Source: a virus. From it: DNA of 64,000 nucleotides. A program made the position numbers and the translations under genes. Shown one piece after another: positions 1-7,802 of the stretch. The notes beneath the pieces are model-generated. The model searched no databases. It saw nothing but the letters and a program-made list of their open reading frames with translations, and was not told the DNA's origin. Numbering within the stretch: the stretch's first letter is position 1; each line of letters starts with the position of its first letter. The stretch is taken from the IMG/VR virus record IMGVR_UViG_3300034104_003784, positions 1 to 64,000 of that record. The stretch is one strand, 5' to 3'.

Positions 1-2
1 AT

Positions 3-110
3 AAGGAAGAAGAGGTAATTAGTTATGCAGAAGAACAAGCTAACAAAATTGTTGAGAAGTTAGGGTTTAATACTAAGGAAAAACCTAAGAAAGGGTTCTT
101 TAAAAAATGA
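3..110 (+). CDS. C-terminal end of an upstream protein (5' partial)
   Basis: An open frame enters from the left edge and ends at TGA 108-110. The visible tail is 35 residues, beginning KEEEVISYAEEQANKIVEKL and ending in the lysine-rich KPKKGFFKK. It looks like a charged helix with a basic end. The stop overlaps the next start (ATGA), so the two genes are translationally coupled in one operon. Nothing identifies its function, because the body lies outside the window. Confidence 0.6.
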   Translation, partial: KEEEVISYAEEQANKIVEKLGFNTKEKPKKGFFKK

Positions 111-781
111 AAGTATTCTTTGATCATATCTTAGGCTTTGGTAAAGTTAGTGATCTAGAGGTTATAGTTAATGGAGCCTATGGTATACTTGATCCTGATG
201 AATCTACCACAGATGCATTACACCAAGGATGGATACCATGGGAGGGTAAGTGGTATAATGAACGGAGCACCAGATTAAACCTAAGTATTTATAGGCCCAC
301 TAAGACTACAAAGAAATTATCTAAAAAAGTTACTGTTGCCATAGGAGATGTATTAGCACATCAAGAAACTTATACTGAGCTCTATGAAAAGTATTGTAAT
401 CACCATGGGTTTAAAAGAGATATTAAACTAGAGTCTTTTAAAGATTGCCAAGTTATAGAATACTGGACAGATCATCTGGTAGGTATTAGTTTGTATAGAC
501 AGTTTGAAACACAGTTTGTGGCATACCAGTTTATATGGGATTATCAGGATCCAAAACTTTCTCTGGGTACAGTTGCTCAATACTATGAATGTGAAACTGC
601 CAAGATCTTAGGTTGCGAGTATGTATATTTATTAGGAGGCTATGAGTTATGCTGTCTCTATAAAGGAAGCTATTTGGGGTTTGAGTTTTGGACCGGTAAA
701 GAATGGTCTACAGATATAGAGTTGTATAAAACACTGGTTGAAAGAGATGAGAAAATTAAAATTATAGGATATGATATATGA
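107..781 (+). CDS. Arginyl-tRNA-protein transferase-like (ATE1 C-terminal/GNAT-like) protein
   Basis: 224 residues. The second half (about residues 115-210) reads like the catalytic half of arginyl/leucyl-tRNA-protein transferases: a W-x-D-x-L-V-G-I-S strand, then DYQDPKLSLGT, then an E-x-A-K-x-LG helix, then YVYLLGGYELC, YKG and a G-F-E-F-W-T-G-x-E-W ending. In that family the SLGT and YVYLGYY-type segments belong to a GNAT fold that moves an amino acid from charged tRNA to a protein N-terminus. The N-terminal zinc/cysteine cluster of true ATE1 is not evident, so this would be a shortened or divergent version. It starts at ATG 107, overlapping the previous stop. A generic GNAT acetyltransferase or FemAB-like enzyme is the main alternative. 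Confidence 0.5.
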   Translation: MKVFFDHILGFGKVSDLEVIVNGAYGILDPDESTTDALHQGWIPWEGKWYNERSTRLNLSIYRPTKTTKKLSKKVTVAIGDVLAHQETYTELYEKYCNHHGFKRDIKLESFKDCQVIEYWTDHLVGISLYRQFETQFVAYQFIWDYQDPKLSLGTVAQYYECETAKILGCEYVYLLGGYELCCLYKGSYLGFEFWTGKEWSTDIELYKTLVERDEKIKIIGYDI

Positions 782-794
782 ACCAACCAACAGA

Positions 795-995
795 ATGGAA
801 GTTAACACACCAAAAGGACCCGGGGTTATCTGGCTAGTTACTGACTACGGGTATGAAACTGATACTATCTACACAGTTATTATCACAGCTACTGGAGAAT
901 TCTGGCAGTTTACCCATAAGGATATCAGGGCAAAGAATAATATTACTTTTGGTAGAGAAATAAAAAAAGGAATAGATCCAACTATTGGAAAATAA
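795..995 (+). CDS. Small hypothetical protein, probably beta-rich
   Basis: The frame can open at ATG 771, overlapping the previous gene, or at ATG 795. I prefer 795 (66 residues) because it lies directly behind an ACCAACCAACA element like those before several other starts in this phage. The sequence MEVNTPKGPGVIWLVTDYGY continues with short alternating hydrophobic strands and reads like a small barrel (KOW/Tudor-like size), but no family is recognised. It is the last gene of its operon; a TATATTTG box and an intrinsic terminator follow. Confidence 0.55.
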   Translation: MEVNTPKGPGVIWLVTDYGYETDTIYTVIITATGEFWQFTHKDIRAKNNITFGREIKKGIDPTIGK

Positions 996-999
996 TTAT

Positions 1000-1007
1000 T
1001 ATATTTG
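1000..1007 (+). promoter_or_regulatory. Candidate Bacteroidota -7 box (TATATTTG)
   Basis: TATATTTG matches the Bacteroidota -7 consensus TAnnTTTG. It begins five bases after the stop at 995. No well-spaced -33 TTTG was seen. Transcription from here would meet the terminator at 1057-1085 after roughly 70 nt, which is why a small RNA is considered in the findings. Confidence 0.3.
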
Positions 1008-1056
1008 TCCTGTTTTCGATTAATTACTTTCATTTACTTGTTTAAAATTAGCTAAG

Positions 1057-1085
1057 AGCCCTGGAAAAATTTTCCGGGGTTTTTA
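1057..1085 (+). terminator. Rho-independent terminator
   Basis: AGCCCTGGAAAA pairs with TTTTCCGGGG (one T-G wobble) around a very short A/T turn, followed by a T-run. It closes the operon ending at 995. Confidence 0.75.
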
Positions 1086-1105
1086 GTTTAAACAAAAAAA
1101 GTTTT

Positions 1106-1113
1106 TATATTTG
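1106..1113 (+). promoter_or_regulatory. Candidate Bacteroidota -7 box (TATATTTG)
   Basis: TATATTTG lies 21 bases after the terminator's T-run and about 47 bases before the start at 1160. It is followed by GTCCAACCAACAACA, an ACCAACA-containing leader. The position between a terminator and the first gene of a new run fits a promoter for the 1160-2305 operon. The upstream -33 element is weak. Confidence 0.5.
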
Positions 1114-1159
1114 TCCAACCAACAACACTGTATGATTTTTTCAATTCCCTTTAGATGAC

Positions 1160-1462
1160 ATGACACCACAGCAAAAACAGTTGTGGGAAAAAATAACTAA
1201 TCAGGCTAGAGAATCTGGGATGGATAACCTGCATGCGCGGAAGTTGTATGATGAACTAAGTAAATTAATTAATATGTCAGATAAAGTTTTATTGTCAATC
1301 ACAGAACAAGGTGAAGGATTAGAAGTAAGAATAGCAGATGCCGCTTATGGTAATCTAGCTGTAGTAGGTTTATTAGAAAAAATTAAACTGAATATCCTTG
1401 AAGGATTACCTGAAGAAAAAGAAGAAGTATTAACCAACACAAATCAAAAATATGATGCCTAA
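1160..1462 (+). CDS. Hypothetical protein
   Basis: 100 residues, first gene of a new operon. The N-terminal 40 residues look helical and charged (MTPQQKQLWEKITNQARES). Residues about 43-85 could form beta-alpha elements (DKVLLSITEQGEGLEVRIAD, then YGNLAVVGLLEKIKLNIL). The end is acidic. I do not recognise a family. The nearby ATG 1155 meets a stop at once, so 1160 is the start. It overlaps the co-chaperonin-like gene by 11 bases, so the two are probably co-expressed. Confidence 0.6.
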   Translation: MTPQQKQLWEKITNQARESGMDNLHARKLYDELSKLINMSDKVLLSITEQGEGLEVRIADAAYGNLAVVGLLEKIKLNILEGLPEEKEEVLTNTNQKYDA

Positions 1463-1742
1463 TATTAAAGCACTAAGAGGAAAAAGAGTATTGATCACAA
1501 TACCAGAACTTAAAAAAACAGCAGTAGAATTATCTGCAAAAGATGAGGATGCAAGAATGATGGAAGCTATGAAACAATGGCAGAAGTTAGAAGTGTATGC
1601 TATTGGAGATGAGATCACTGGTATTATGGAAGGAGATCATGTATATGTTCAAACATATGCTCTAGAATCAGGAGAGAAAATTGAAGTAGATGGTAAAATG
1701 AGAATCTTGGTTCCGGATACAGCAATAGCAATAGTATGGTAA
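1452..1742 (+). CDS. GroES-like co-chaperonin (gp31-like)
   Basis: 96 residues, the size of a 10-kDa co-chaperonin. The order of elements follows GroES: GKRVLITIPE as the first strand, a flexible charged stretch at residues 21-45 (ELSAKDEDARMMEAMKQW) where the GroEL-binding mobile loop sits, then LEVYAIGDEITGIMEGDHVYV (like VVAVG...V..GD.V), then a Y-A-L-E-S-G-E-K-I strand and a closing ILVPDTAIAIVW like the ILAVI terminus. The mobile loop lacks a clear I-V-L triplet. Co-chaperonins of this kind (T4 gp31) replace host GroES to fold the major capsid protein; a similar role is inferred here. The start may be ATG 1452 or 1455. Confidence 0.55.
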   Translation: MMPNIKALRGKRVLITIPELKKTAVELSAKDEDARMMEAMKQWQKLEVYAIGDEITGIMEGDHVYVQTYALESGEKIEVDGKMRILVPDTAIAIVW

Positions 1743-1745
1743 GTT

Positions 1746-2111
1746 ATGGAAAATAATTTATATAAAGCATGCACCCGTAGTGATAAACAATCTCCATATA
1801 AAGATATGGTAGATGGAGTTTATGGAAAGGACACCAACCTTTATAAACCAACTTGCCCTACAGCAGTAGAAGTAGACTGGCAGAAAAGAGTTGTAAACTT
1901 AGATAAAGGACCCCGGCCAGATTATTATGGCGGTAAAGATAATCCATATGAAGTATTCAACGTATTAGAAGCCTGGGACCTTGATGATGATTTCTACCTA
2001 GGTAACGTAATTAAGTATGTAGCAAGAGCCGGTAAGAAAAATATTTCTACAAAAAAAGAGGATTTACAAAAAGCTTTAGTATATTTACAAAGAAGAATTG
2101 ATTCACTATGA
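1746..2111 (+). CDS. DUF3310 (SaV-like) phage protein
   Basis: 121 residues. The C-terminal half is typical of DUF3310: RPDYYGGKDNPYEVFNVLEA, then DDDFYLGNVIKYVARAGKK, then a helix EDLQKALVYLQRRI. Members are common in phages and sometimes labelled nucleotide kinases, without firm biochemical proof. The N-terminal 50 residues are variable and carry no motif. It starts three bases after the GroES-like gene, and its TGA overlaps the next ATG (ATGA), so it is coupled to the membrane protein that follows. Confidence 0.8.
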   Translation: MENNLYKACTRSDKQSPYKDMVDGVYGKDTNLYKPTCPTAVEVDWQKRVVNLDKGPRPDYYGGKDNPYEVFNVLEAWDLDDDFYLGNVIKYVARAGKKNISTKKEDLQKALVYLQRRIDSL

Positions 2112-2305
2112 TGTTAAAAGGAATACTTTTTATTATTGGTCTTACCACTCTAGGCTTTTTATTTTTAATAAATAATGCTATGAGCAAACCTTTATATAAT
2201 AAAATGCATAACGTGTGGGAAGAAGACCCTGAAGGAAAAAAATATGCTAACATGACATTAGTTGTAATGTTGTTTATTGCATTCTTTATGGGACTCATGT
2301 TTTGA
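2108..2305 (+). CDS. Small two-span membrane protein
   Basis: 65 residues with two hydrophobic spans, about residues 4-22 (GILFIIGLTTLGFLFLINNA) and 49-65 (TLVVMLFIAFFMGLMF). They are separated by a hydrophilic loop, NKMHNVWEEDPEGKKYANM. It is translationally coupled to the DUF3310 gene and is the last gene before a terminator. The topology would suit a small phage inner-membrane protein, such as an accessory holin or superinfection-exclusion protein, but nothing specific identifies it. Confidence 0.55.
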   Translation: MMLKGILFIIGLTTLGFLFLINNAMSKPLYNKMHNVWEEDPEGKKYANMTLVVMLFIAFFMGLMF

Positions 2306-2330
2306 TACTTTTCTCTAATCAAACAAAAAG

Positions 2331-2360
2331 ATCCTCAGAAATTTTTCTGGGGATTTTTTT
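2331..2360 (+). terminator. Rho-independent terminator
   Basis: ATCCTCAGAAA pairs with TTTCTGGGGAT, with one T-G pair, and is followed by a T-run. It ends the 1160-2305 operon and is followed at once by the promoter-like motif at 2373. Confidence 0.8.
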
Positions 2361-2372
2361 TATTCAAAAATT

Positions 2373-2388
2373 TTTTGTATATTATAGT
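2373..2388 (+). promoter_or_regulatory. Candidate phage promoter motif, copy 1
   Basis: TTTTGTATATTATAGT lies 12 bases beyond a terminator and 20 bases before the start at 2408. The 11-base core TATATTATAGT is identical to that in copy 3 at 25352. Close relatives occur at five other operon starts in this window. Confidence 0.55.
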
Positions 2389-2407
2389 GTAATTAAAATT
2401 TTATATC

Positions 2408-2659
2408 ATGGGAGCTTTACCAGAATTTGAAAATGTAGATAATGCTAGATCTACGATGCCTGAGTATAAATCTAAACTTACTCAGATGTACCAGTACCTT
2501 AACAGGTCGGTAAATAAGTTTTTCTTTGATTGGGGATACAAACTTGCACAGACAAGAGTTTACTCTAGTAATGCCAATGCGATCCTTGGTGGTTTGAAAC
2601 GTGGAGATTGGTATGTAACTGATACAGGTACAGAATATATAGTTAAGATTGTTAAATAA
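2408..2659 (+). CDS. Hypothetical protein, first gene of the fibre/lysis operon
   Basis: 83 residues, probably helical at the N-terminus (ENVDNARSTMPEYKSKLTQM), with a short beta-like end GDWYVTDTGTEYIVKIVK. No signal peptide or membrane span. It directly follows a terminator plus promoter motif and is followed by another small gene and a large fibre-like gene. A small structural or assembly role is plausible but only from position. I do not recognise a family. Confidence 0.55.
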   Translation: MGALPEFENVDNARSTMPEYKSKLTQMYQYLNRSVNKFFFDWGYKLAQTRVYSSNANAILGGLKRGDWYVTDTGTEYIVKIVK

Positions 2660-2675
2660 TTAAAATCTAGAAACT

Positions 2676-2924
2676 ATGGCAACTTTTGAAAATGCTTTAC
2701 ATTTAAATAATGTAAGCTCAAGTGTTTATAACACTAGTAAAGTAAAAGCAGTTGATGCTTCAGTAAAAGCACGAGAATTAAGTGTACTTGTTCAGAAGCT
2801 TTTAAGTGCAGGAATCTATGAGTCAATAGATGATGCAGTAAAACAAGGAGTTCCTGCTGGAACATTTGTAATCATTGATGATCCCAAGACTCCTGACCTT
2901 GACTTTGATGTTAAGGTAGTATAA
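2676..2924 (+). CDS. Hypothetical protein
   Basis: 82 residues starting MATFENALHLNNVSSSVYNT, with an alpha-rich centre (ASVKARELSVLVQKLLSAGI) and a final strand GTFVIIDDPKTPDLDFDVKV. It lies 17 bases after the previous gene and ends just before a terminator, so it may form a two-gene transcript with 2408. No catalytic motif or membrane segment is visible. Confidence 0.55.
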   Translation: MATFENALHLNNVSSSVYNTSKVKAVDASVKARELSVLVQKLLSAGIYESIDDAVKQGVPAGTFVIIDDPKTPDLDFDVKVV

Positions 2925-2934
2925 TACTAACATT

Positions 2935-2961
2935 ACAGCCTCTATACCAGGGGCTGTTTTT
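2935..2961 (+). terminator. Rho-independent terminator (possibly partial read-through)
   Basis: ACAGCCTC pairs with GGGGCTGT (one T-G pair), followed by TTTTT. It lies between the two small genes and the fibre-like gene at 2975. No separate promoter motif was seen in the 14 bases that follow, so expression of the fibre genes may rely on read-through. Confidence 0.65.
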
Positions 2962-2974
2962 AAATTTTGAAACC

Positions 2975-4369
2975 ATGTCAAATAGTATAGGAGACTTAAA
3001 AAATAGTGGACTACAAGGAAATAATTGGCCTTGGCAGTACAAAGTATTACTAGGTTTAGATAAGATAGCTTCATTACTAGGTACAAGTACTGAGTACGAA
3101 GCACAACTAGTAACAGAAACTTGTACAGGTCCCCCGGCAACTTCTAGAATATTACTAGAAGTTAGAGTATGGAATACAGATACAGGAACTTGGGGTCCAA
3201 CAACTTACTATCTACCAGGTAGTTCAACTCCAGTAACAATAGGTGCTGGATGTACTGTAGCTTATGTAGATTCGTCTGCAATATTAGCACAGATTCTTAA
3301 TGTATTACAAGATATTGAGAATGGTGTACCTGAAGCATTAGGTCAAACAGATAGTAATAACTCAATGCCTGTTGTTATAGCCAATGATCAATCAGCTATC
3401 CCAGTTACATTAGATTGTGATACAAGCGCAACAAAAATATGTTTTGATGATGGTACTGGACCTGTTAATGTAAATACAACAAATCCATTACCAGTTAATG
3501 CAACTGTAACAATACCTAATCCACTTCCTGTTAGTCAAAGCACATCTCCATGGGTAGTATCAGGATCAGTAGGAGTAACAGGTGAAGTAGAAATCATAAA
3601 TGCTGTAGGTAGTCCAATACCTGTTACAGTTGTTGCTCCTGTACCTGTTATCCAAGTTAATCTTGATGCAGTTGATGACCAAGTTGGTGTCTATGGTTAT
3701 GTAAATGGTGTTTCAACGACACCAGTACCATTAAATGTAAATGCTTTAGGTGCAGTTGCAATTCAAGATGATGGTGGTAGTATTACAGTTGACGGTGCTG
3801 TTACAGTTTCAGCAACTGCTTTAGATATAAGACCATTAGATTGTACTACAGATTCAATTGCAATATGTGATGGTACCCCTGGTGGATCTAATTTAGTAAT
3901 TAATAATCCAGGAAGTCCTGCAGATGGTAGTATTAATACAGTACTTGTAGATCTTACTACAGGTTCTTCTGCAGTAATTAATTCAGATGGAACTCAGAAT
4001 AATGCAGTTTATGGATATGATTATTCAACATTACAAAATGAACAAATTACTTCTACAGATATTAGTCCAACAGTACAAGCATTAGATGTTAATGTGGCAG
4101 GATTCTCAAGAACACCAAATATTTTAATTTCATCTGGTGATGCACCTGTAACAATTACAGTTCCTGTTTATTCAATAACATTCTTTAATAATGGTTCTGT
4201 AGATGTTAATATATCAATGGACGGTGGAACAACTAATGCATTAATTCCTGCAGGTGTAACTATTACAATGGATGCAGGTGGTATTCAAAATACATATCCT
4301 GCAAATACATTTATTGTAGGTAGCACAATTGCAGTAGGAGCATCAATGATAGTAACATATAACTCTTAA
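2975..4369 (+). CDS. Fibre-like structural protein
   Basis: 464 residues. An N-terminal segment (about 1-115, with PWQYKVLLGLDKIASLLG and a TTYYLPGSSTPVTIGAGC strand pair) leads to EALGQTDSNNSMPVVIANDQ. That D-S-N-x-M-P-V-V-x-A-x-D-Q-x-x-I-P-V phrase recurs in many phage fibre and virion proteins. The remainder is a low-complexity beta-repeat region (P-V-x-V, I-T-V-D-G-A-V-T-V), as in extended fibres, ending in a compact beta domain (FFNNGSVDVNISMDGGTTNA) that looks like a trimer-tip or adhesin cap. Two bases separate it from the next fibre gene. The receptor role is inferred from position and composition. Confidence 0.65.
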   Translation: MSNSIGDLKNSGLQGNNWPWQYKVLLGLDKIASLLGTSTEYEAQLVTETCTGPPATSRILLEVRVWNTDTGTWGPTTYYLPGSSTPVTIGAGCTVAYVDSSAILAQILNVLQDIENGVPEALGQTDSNNSMPVVIANDQSAIPVTLDCDTSATKICFDDGTGPVNVNTTNPLPVNATVTIPNPLPVSQSTSPWVVSGSVGVTGEVEIINAVGSPIPVTVVAPVPVIQVNLDAVDDQVGVYGYVNGVSTTPVPLNVNALGAVAIQDDGGSITVDGAVTVSATALDIRPLDCTTDSIAICDGTPGGSNLVINNPGSPADGSINTVLVDLTTGSSAVINSDGTQNNAVYGYDYSTLQNEQITSTDISPTVQALDVNVAGFSRTPNILISSGDAPVTITVPVYSITFFNNGSVDVNISMDGGTTNALIPAGVTITMDAGGIQNTYPANTFIVGSTIAVGASMIVTYNS

Positions 4370-4371
4370 TT

Positions 4372-7300
4372 ATGGGAACTTATATAAAAAGAGACTTACC
4401 AAATGATGAATATCAAGCAGCCGTAGGTGCCAATAATCCTTCAAGTGCAAATGTATTTGCTACAATAAGTGACTTATTAACCTTAGGGGGGATATTGCAT
4501 GGAGTAGCTTCAGGTACTAATGCTTATACTGTTACTATCCCAAGTGTTACAAGTTATGCAGATGGAGATACATATGTTGTAAGATTTACAAATGGTAATG
4601 ATGATGACTCAACTATTGATATAAATGGTCTTGGTGTTAAAACATTAGTAAAACAACCAAATGTACAAGTAACCGGAGGAGATATTTTATCTGGTCAAGA
4701 AATCATAATAGTATATAATGGTACAAACTTTCAATGTATTGAAGTAGCACCTAATCAATTATTTGCATTTGTAACTAATGATGATTCTGTAACAATTAAC
4801 AAAGGAGAGCCTGTATATACTTTTGGTGCTACAGGTAACAGAATGAGTGTTAAGTTAGCATTCAATACATCTGATGCTACATCAGCTAGAACAATTGGTG
4901 TTGTTTATAGTACAAGTATTGCACCTAACCAAACAGGTTTTATTATTATAAATGGAGTTGTATCAGGACTTAATACATCTATGTATGCTCCCGGAGATCA
5001 ATTATATTTAGGAGCTACTGCAGGTACTTTGACAAATGTTAAACCATATGCACCTAATCACTTGGTATATGTTGGTCTAGTAGAAAGAGCAAATGCCGGA
5101 AATGGTCAGATATATGTTAAAGTTCAAAATGGTTATGAACTTGATGAGTTACATGATGTAGATTTAATATCAAATCCACCAATTGATGGTCAAGTATTAA
5201 CATATAATGCAATTACTAACTTATGGGTTCCAACAAGTATTCCAGGAGCTACTCCAAGTGGTACTCAGTTATTAAGCGGTGGAGCTTCTTGGTCAGGTAC
5301 TGGAATGATATTTAATGTATCAGCTCTTACATACACAATTGATGGTAACTATTATTCTTCTGTTGCACAAAATGTTACATTAGCTGCAGGAGATCCTAGT
5401 AATCCAAGATTTGATGCAATTGTGGTTGATGCAGCTGGAACTGTATCTGTAATTACAGGAACACCTTCAGCTAACCCAATTGTTCCAAGTATTCCAGGAA
5501 CACAAGTATTAGTACAATATGTATTAGTTGCAGCTGGGGCTGTCACACCTTCAATAACAAATGAGTTTGTTTATACAGATGGTTCAACTCCAAACTGGAT
5601 ACCTGGTTCAAATTTACTAACTGTTTTTAATCCTTTAAGTACAACACCAACACCTTTTCAAGGAACTGAATGTACCTACATAACAGCAGTATCTGCTAAC
5701 ACTTCTAGATTTTTAAAATATACAAAACCATCAGGAAGCATATTAAGATCTAGTTTTCCTTTCTTATCATTTAGAATACAAGTATTACCAGGAAGTTCTG
5801 GTAGAGGTATGAATGTAAGATTGTATAATGGACTTACTTATATAAATGCTGTTAGTGCTGCAAGTTGGGGATATAGTTCAACAGCAGTTGGAGTATGGCA
5901 ATTAGTAGTAATTCCATTGTCAGCATTTGGAAACAATGCTATTACAACGGTTACTGAAATAAGATTTTTACCACAAGGAACAGTTGGTGTGGCAACACCA
6001 TTTGCATTTGATGATATTAAATTTCAATCTGGATATGGTCCTCAAACAAATACAGCTACTATTGATATACTTGATAATGGAACTGTAATAGGCTCAACTG
6101 CAAAACTTAATTTTATTGATGGTACAAATACAACAGCTGTTGTAACACAAGATGTTCCTAATAATAAAATTGATGTAAAATTTGATACACCAAATATTAC
6201 ATTAAGTTCTGCAGCAGGTACTAGTTTAGTAAATGATGGTACAGGACCTGCATTGGCATTAAAAGGATTATTAGGAGGTTCTGGAATTACACTTTCAACA
6301 AATTTAGCTAATACACTTGTTACTATTACTAATGTTGCGCCTGATCAAATTGTAGCTTTGACATCTGGTACAGGAATTAATGTAACAGGAACATATCCTA
6401 ACTTTACTATTGATAACACTGTTTCTGATACAAATATTTATAACTCAGATGGTACTGTATCAGGACTTAGAATAATTGACTTAAACACTAATGGAATTAT
6501 ATTTCAAGATACAACAGCTTTAGGGCAATTTCAAATTAATCTAGATGATGGTACAACTAAAATAGGGTATTTTACTCTTAATGGTTTAACAGCAAATATG
6601 GGTATAGGTGACAATGCTGGAAATAATGGAGAACTTTATGTAGATAAAGATCAAGCATCTTTACAAGTATTTGCTGGAGCAATAACTAGAAAGCTTGAAG
6701 TTACCCCTACAGGAGTAGCTATTAATGGAATTTATACATTACCTAATACAGACGGTTCTGCATTTCAAGCTTTGACAACTGATGGTGCAGGAAATCTATA
6801 TTGGTCAGAAGCAATTACTCCAAGTTCTGCTTTTATTCCTCCTATTGAACAATCAGAAATTAGAAGAGGTGTTATAGCTATATCAGGAAGTACTGCTCAA
6901 GGAACTTTGGGAGGTATTACAACTACAAATACAGGAAGTGTTGTTGCTATAAGTTTTGGAGGAACTGTTCCATTACCTAAATTTAGATTACTTACAACAC
7001 TAGCTGCTACAAACTCAACTGTTGGTATAAATTATACTGCATTGGGTATTGTAAATAGATTAGGTAAAGGATTTAGATTTATTGGAAGTTATATCTATTC
7101 AGATCGATCATCCGGAGGAACGGAATGGTTTGTACCAGGAGCAAGACAATTTTGTGGTATGGCAACTGGTTTAGTATTATTACCTATTTCAAGCACTAAT
7201 ACTGTTGAAACAAGACAGAATATTATCGGTATGGGTTCTGATTCAACAGATACAAATCTGCAAATTTTTCATAATGGTACTTCTGCAACAGCAACAAAAA

Positions 7301-7572
7301 TTGATTTAGGTCCCAATTTTCCAGCAAATAAAACTGGAGCAGTAACAAATGGAGAGGCATATCAATTAGAACTTTATAATGTATTTGGTACTACAAGTGT
7401 TAAATATAGAGTAAGAAGATTATCTGATGGACTAGAAGTTACAGGTACTATATCTACTAATCTACCATCTGGAGCTTTAGATTTAGCACCTCAAGTTGTT
7501 AGAACTTCTGGTACTACTTCTCAAAACGTATCAATAGATGTAATTCAATTAACTGCTTATACAAGAGAATAA
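4372..7572 (+). CDS. Large tail/head fibre or receptor-binding protein
   Basis: 1,066 residues, overwhelmingly beta-prone and rich in T, N, G and V. Early repeats resemble phage fibre shafts. At about residues 260-290, LHDVDLISNPPIDGQVLTYN is the common fibre phrase ending 'DGQVLTYD...W'. Residues 609-632 carry GTSLVNDGTGPALALKG, shared with the structural protein at 32971. A possible carbohydrate-binding-like jelly roll lies near 425-550 (SFPFLSFRIQVLPGSSGRGM through FAFDDIKFQSG). The last 220 residues form a separate globular domain. Placed just before the lysis genes, it is a candidate receptor-binding protein; no enzyme motif was seen. Confidence 0.7.
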   Translation: MGTYIKRDLPNDEYQAAVGANNPSSANVFATISDLLTLGGILHGVASGTNAYTVTIPSVTSYADGDTYVVRFTNGNDDDSTIDINGLGVKTLVKQPNVQVTGGDILSGQEIIIVYNGTNFQCIEVAPNQLFAFVTNDDSVTINKGEPVYTFGATGNRMSVKLAFNTSDATSARTIGVVYSTSIAPNQTGFIIINGVVSGLNTSMYAPGDQLYLGATAGTLTNVKPYAPNHLVYVGLVERANAGNGQIYVKVQNGYELDELHDVDLISNPPIDGQVLTYNAITNLWVPTSIPGATPSGTQLLSGGASWSGTGMIFNVSALTYTIDGNYYSSVAQNVTLAAGDPSNPRFDAIVVDAAGTVSVITGTPSANPIVPSIPGTQVLVQYVLVAAGAVTPSITNEFVYTDGSTPNWIPGSNLLTVFNPLSTTPTPFQGTECTYITAVSANTSRFLKYTKPSGSILRSSFPFLSFRIQVLPGSSGRGMNVRLYNGLTYINAVSAASWGYSSTAVGVWQLVVIPLSAFGNNAITTVTEIRFLPQGTVGVATPFAFDDIKFQSGYGPQTNTATIDILDNGTVIGSTAKLNFIDGTNTTAVVTQDVPNNKIDVKFDTPNITLSSAAGTSLVNDGTGPALALKGLLGGSGITLSTNLANTLVTITNVAPDQIVALTSGTGINVTGTYPNFTIDNTVSDTNIYNSDGTVSGLRIIDLNTNGIIFQDTTALGQFQINLDDGTTKIGYFTLNGLTANMGIGDNAGNNGELYVDKDQASLQVFAGAITRKLEVTPTGVAINGIYTLPNTDGSAFQALTTDGAGNLYWSEAITPSSAFIPPIEQSEIRRGVIAISGSTAQGTLGGITTTNTGSVVAISFGGTVPLPKFRLLTTLAATNSTVGINYTALGIVNRLGKGFRFIGSYIYSDRSSGGTEWFVPGARQFCGMATGLVLLPISSTNTVETRQNIIGMGSDSTDTNLQIFHNGTSATATKIDLGPNFPANKTGAVTNGEAYQLELYNVFGTTSVKYRVRRLSDGLEVTGTISTNLPSGALDLAPQVVRTSGTTSQNVSIDVIQLTAYTRE

Positions 7573-7799
7573 TGAAAAAGTTTACAATAAAATTAACCAC
7601 TAGTAGAAGAATCTATGATGGAAATTACTATGTAGAATACATACCAGATAATGAGTATGATGATGAAGTAAAAAAATGTGATATTGTTCCTTATGATCAA
7701 ATAGAAGATTTGGTATACTTAGAACAAGTAACTGTAGAGTTATATGGCATACTTGAAGATAAGTTTGGTAGTGAATTTACTAATAAATATGAATTATAA
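7572..7799 (+). CDS. Hypothetical acidic protein
   Basis: 75 residues. The start ATG overlaps the fibre stop (TAATG), so it is coupled to the fibre gene. It begins with a strand-like MKKFTIKLTTSRRIYDGNYY and is rich in D, E and Y (PDNEYDDEVKKCDIVPYDQI). Size and position after a fibre gene would suit a fibre chaperone or small tail component, but this is only a positional guess. Confidence 0.5.
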   Translation: MKKFTIKLTTSRRIYDGNYYVEYIPDNEYDDEVKKCDIVPYDQIEDLVYLEQVTVELYGILEDKFGSEFTNKYEL

Positions 7800-7802
7800 A
7801 AA

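Noticed and set aside
5352-5546. Minus-strand open frames such as this one, and those at 47087-47449, 58388-58750 and 62901-63230
   Set aside because: They lie opposite long, clearly coded plus-strand genes, have low-complexity composition mirroring the opposite strand, and no start or promoter context. They are shadows.
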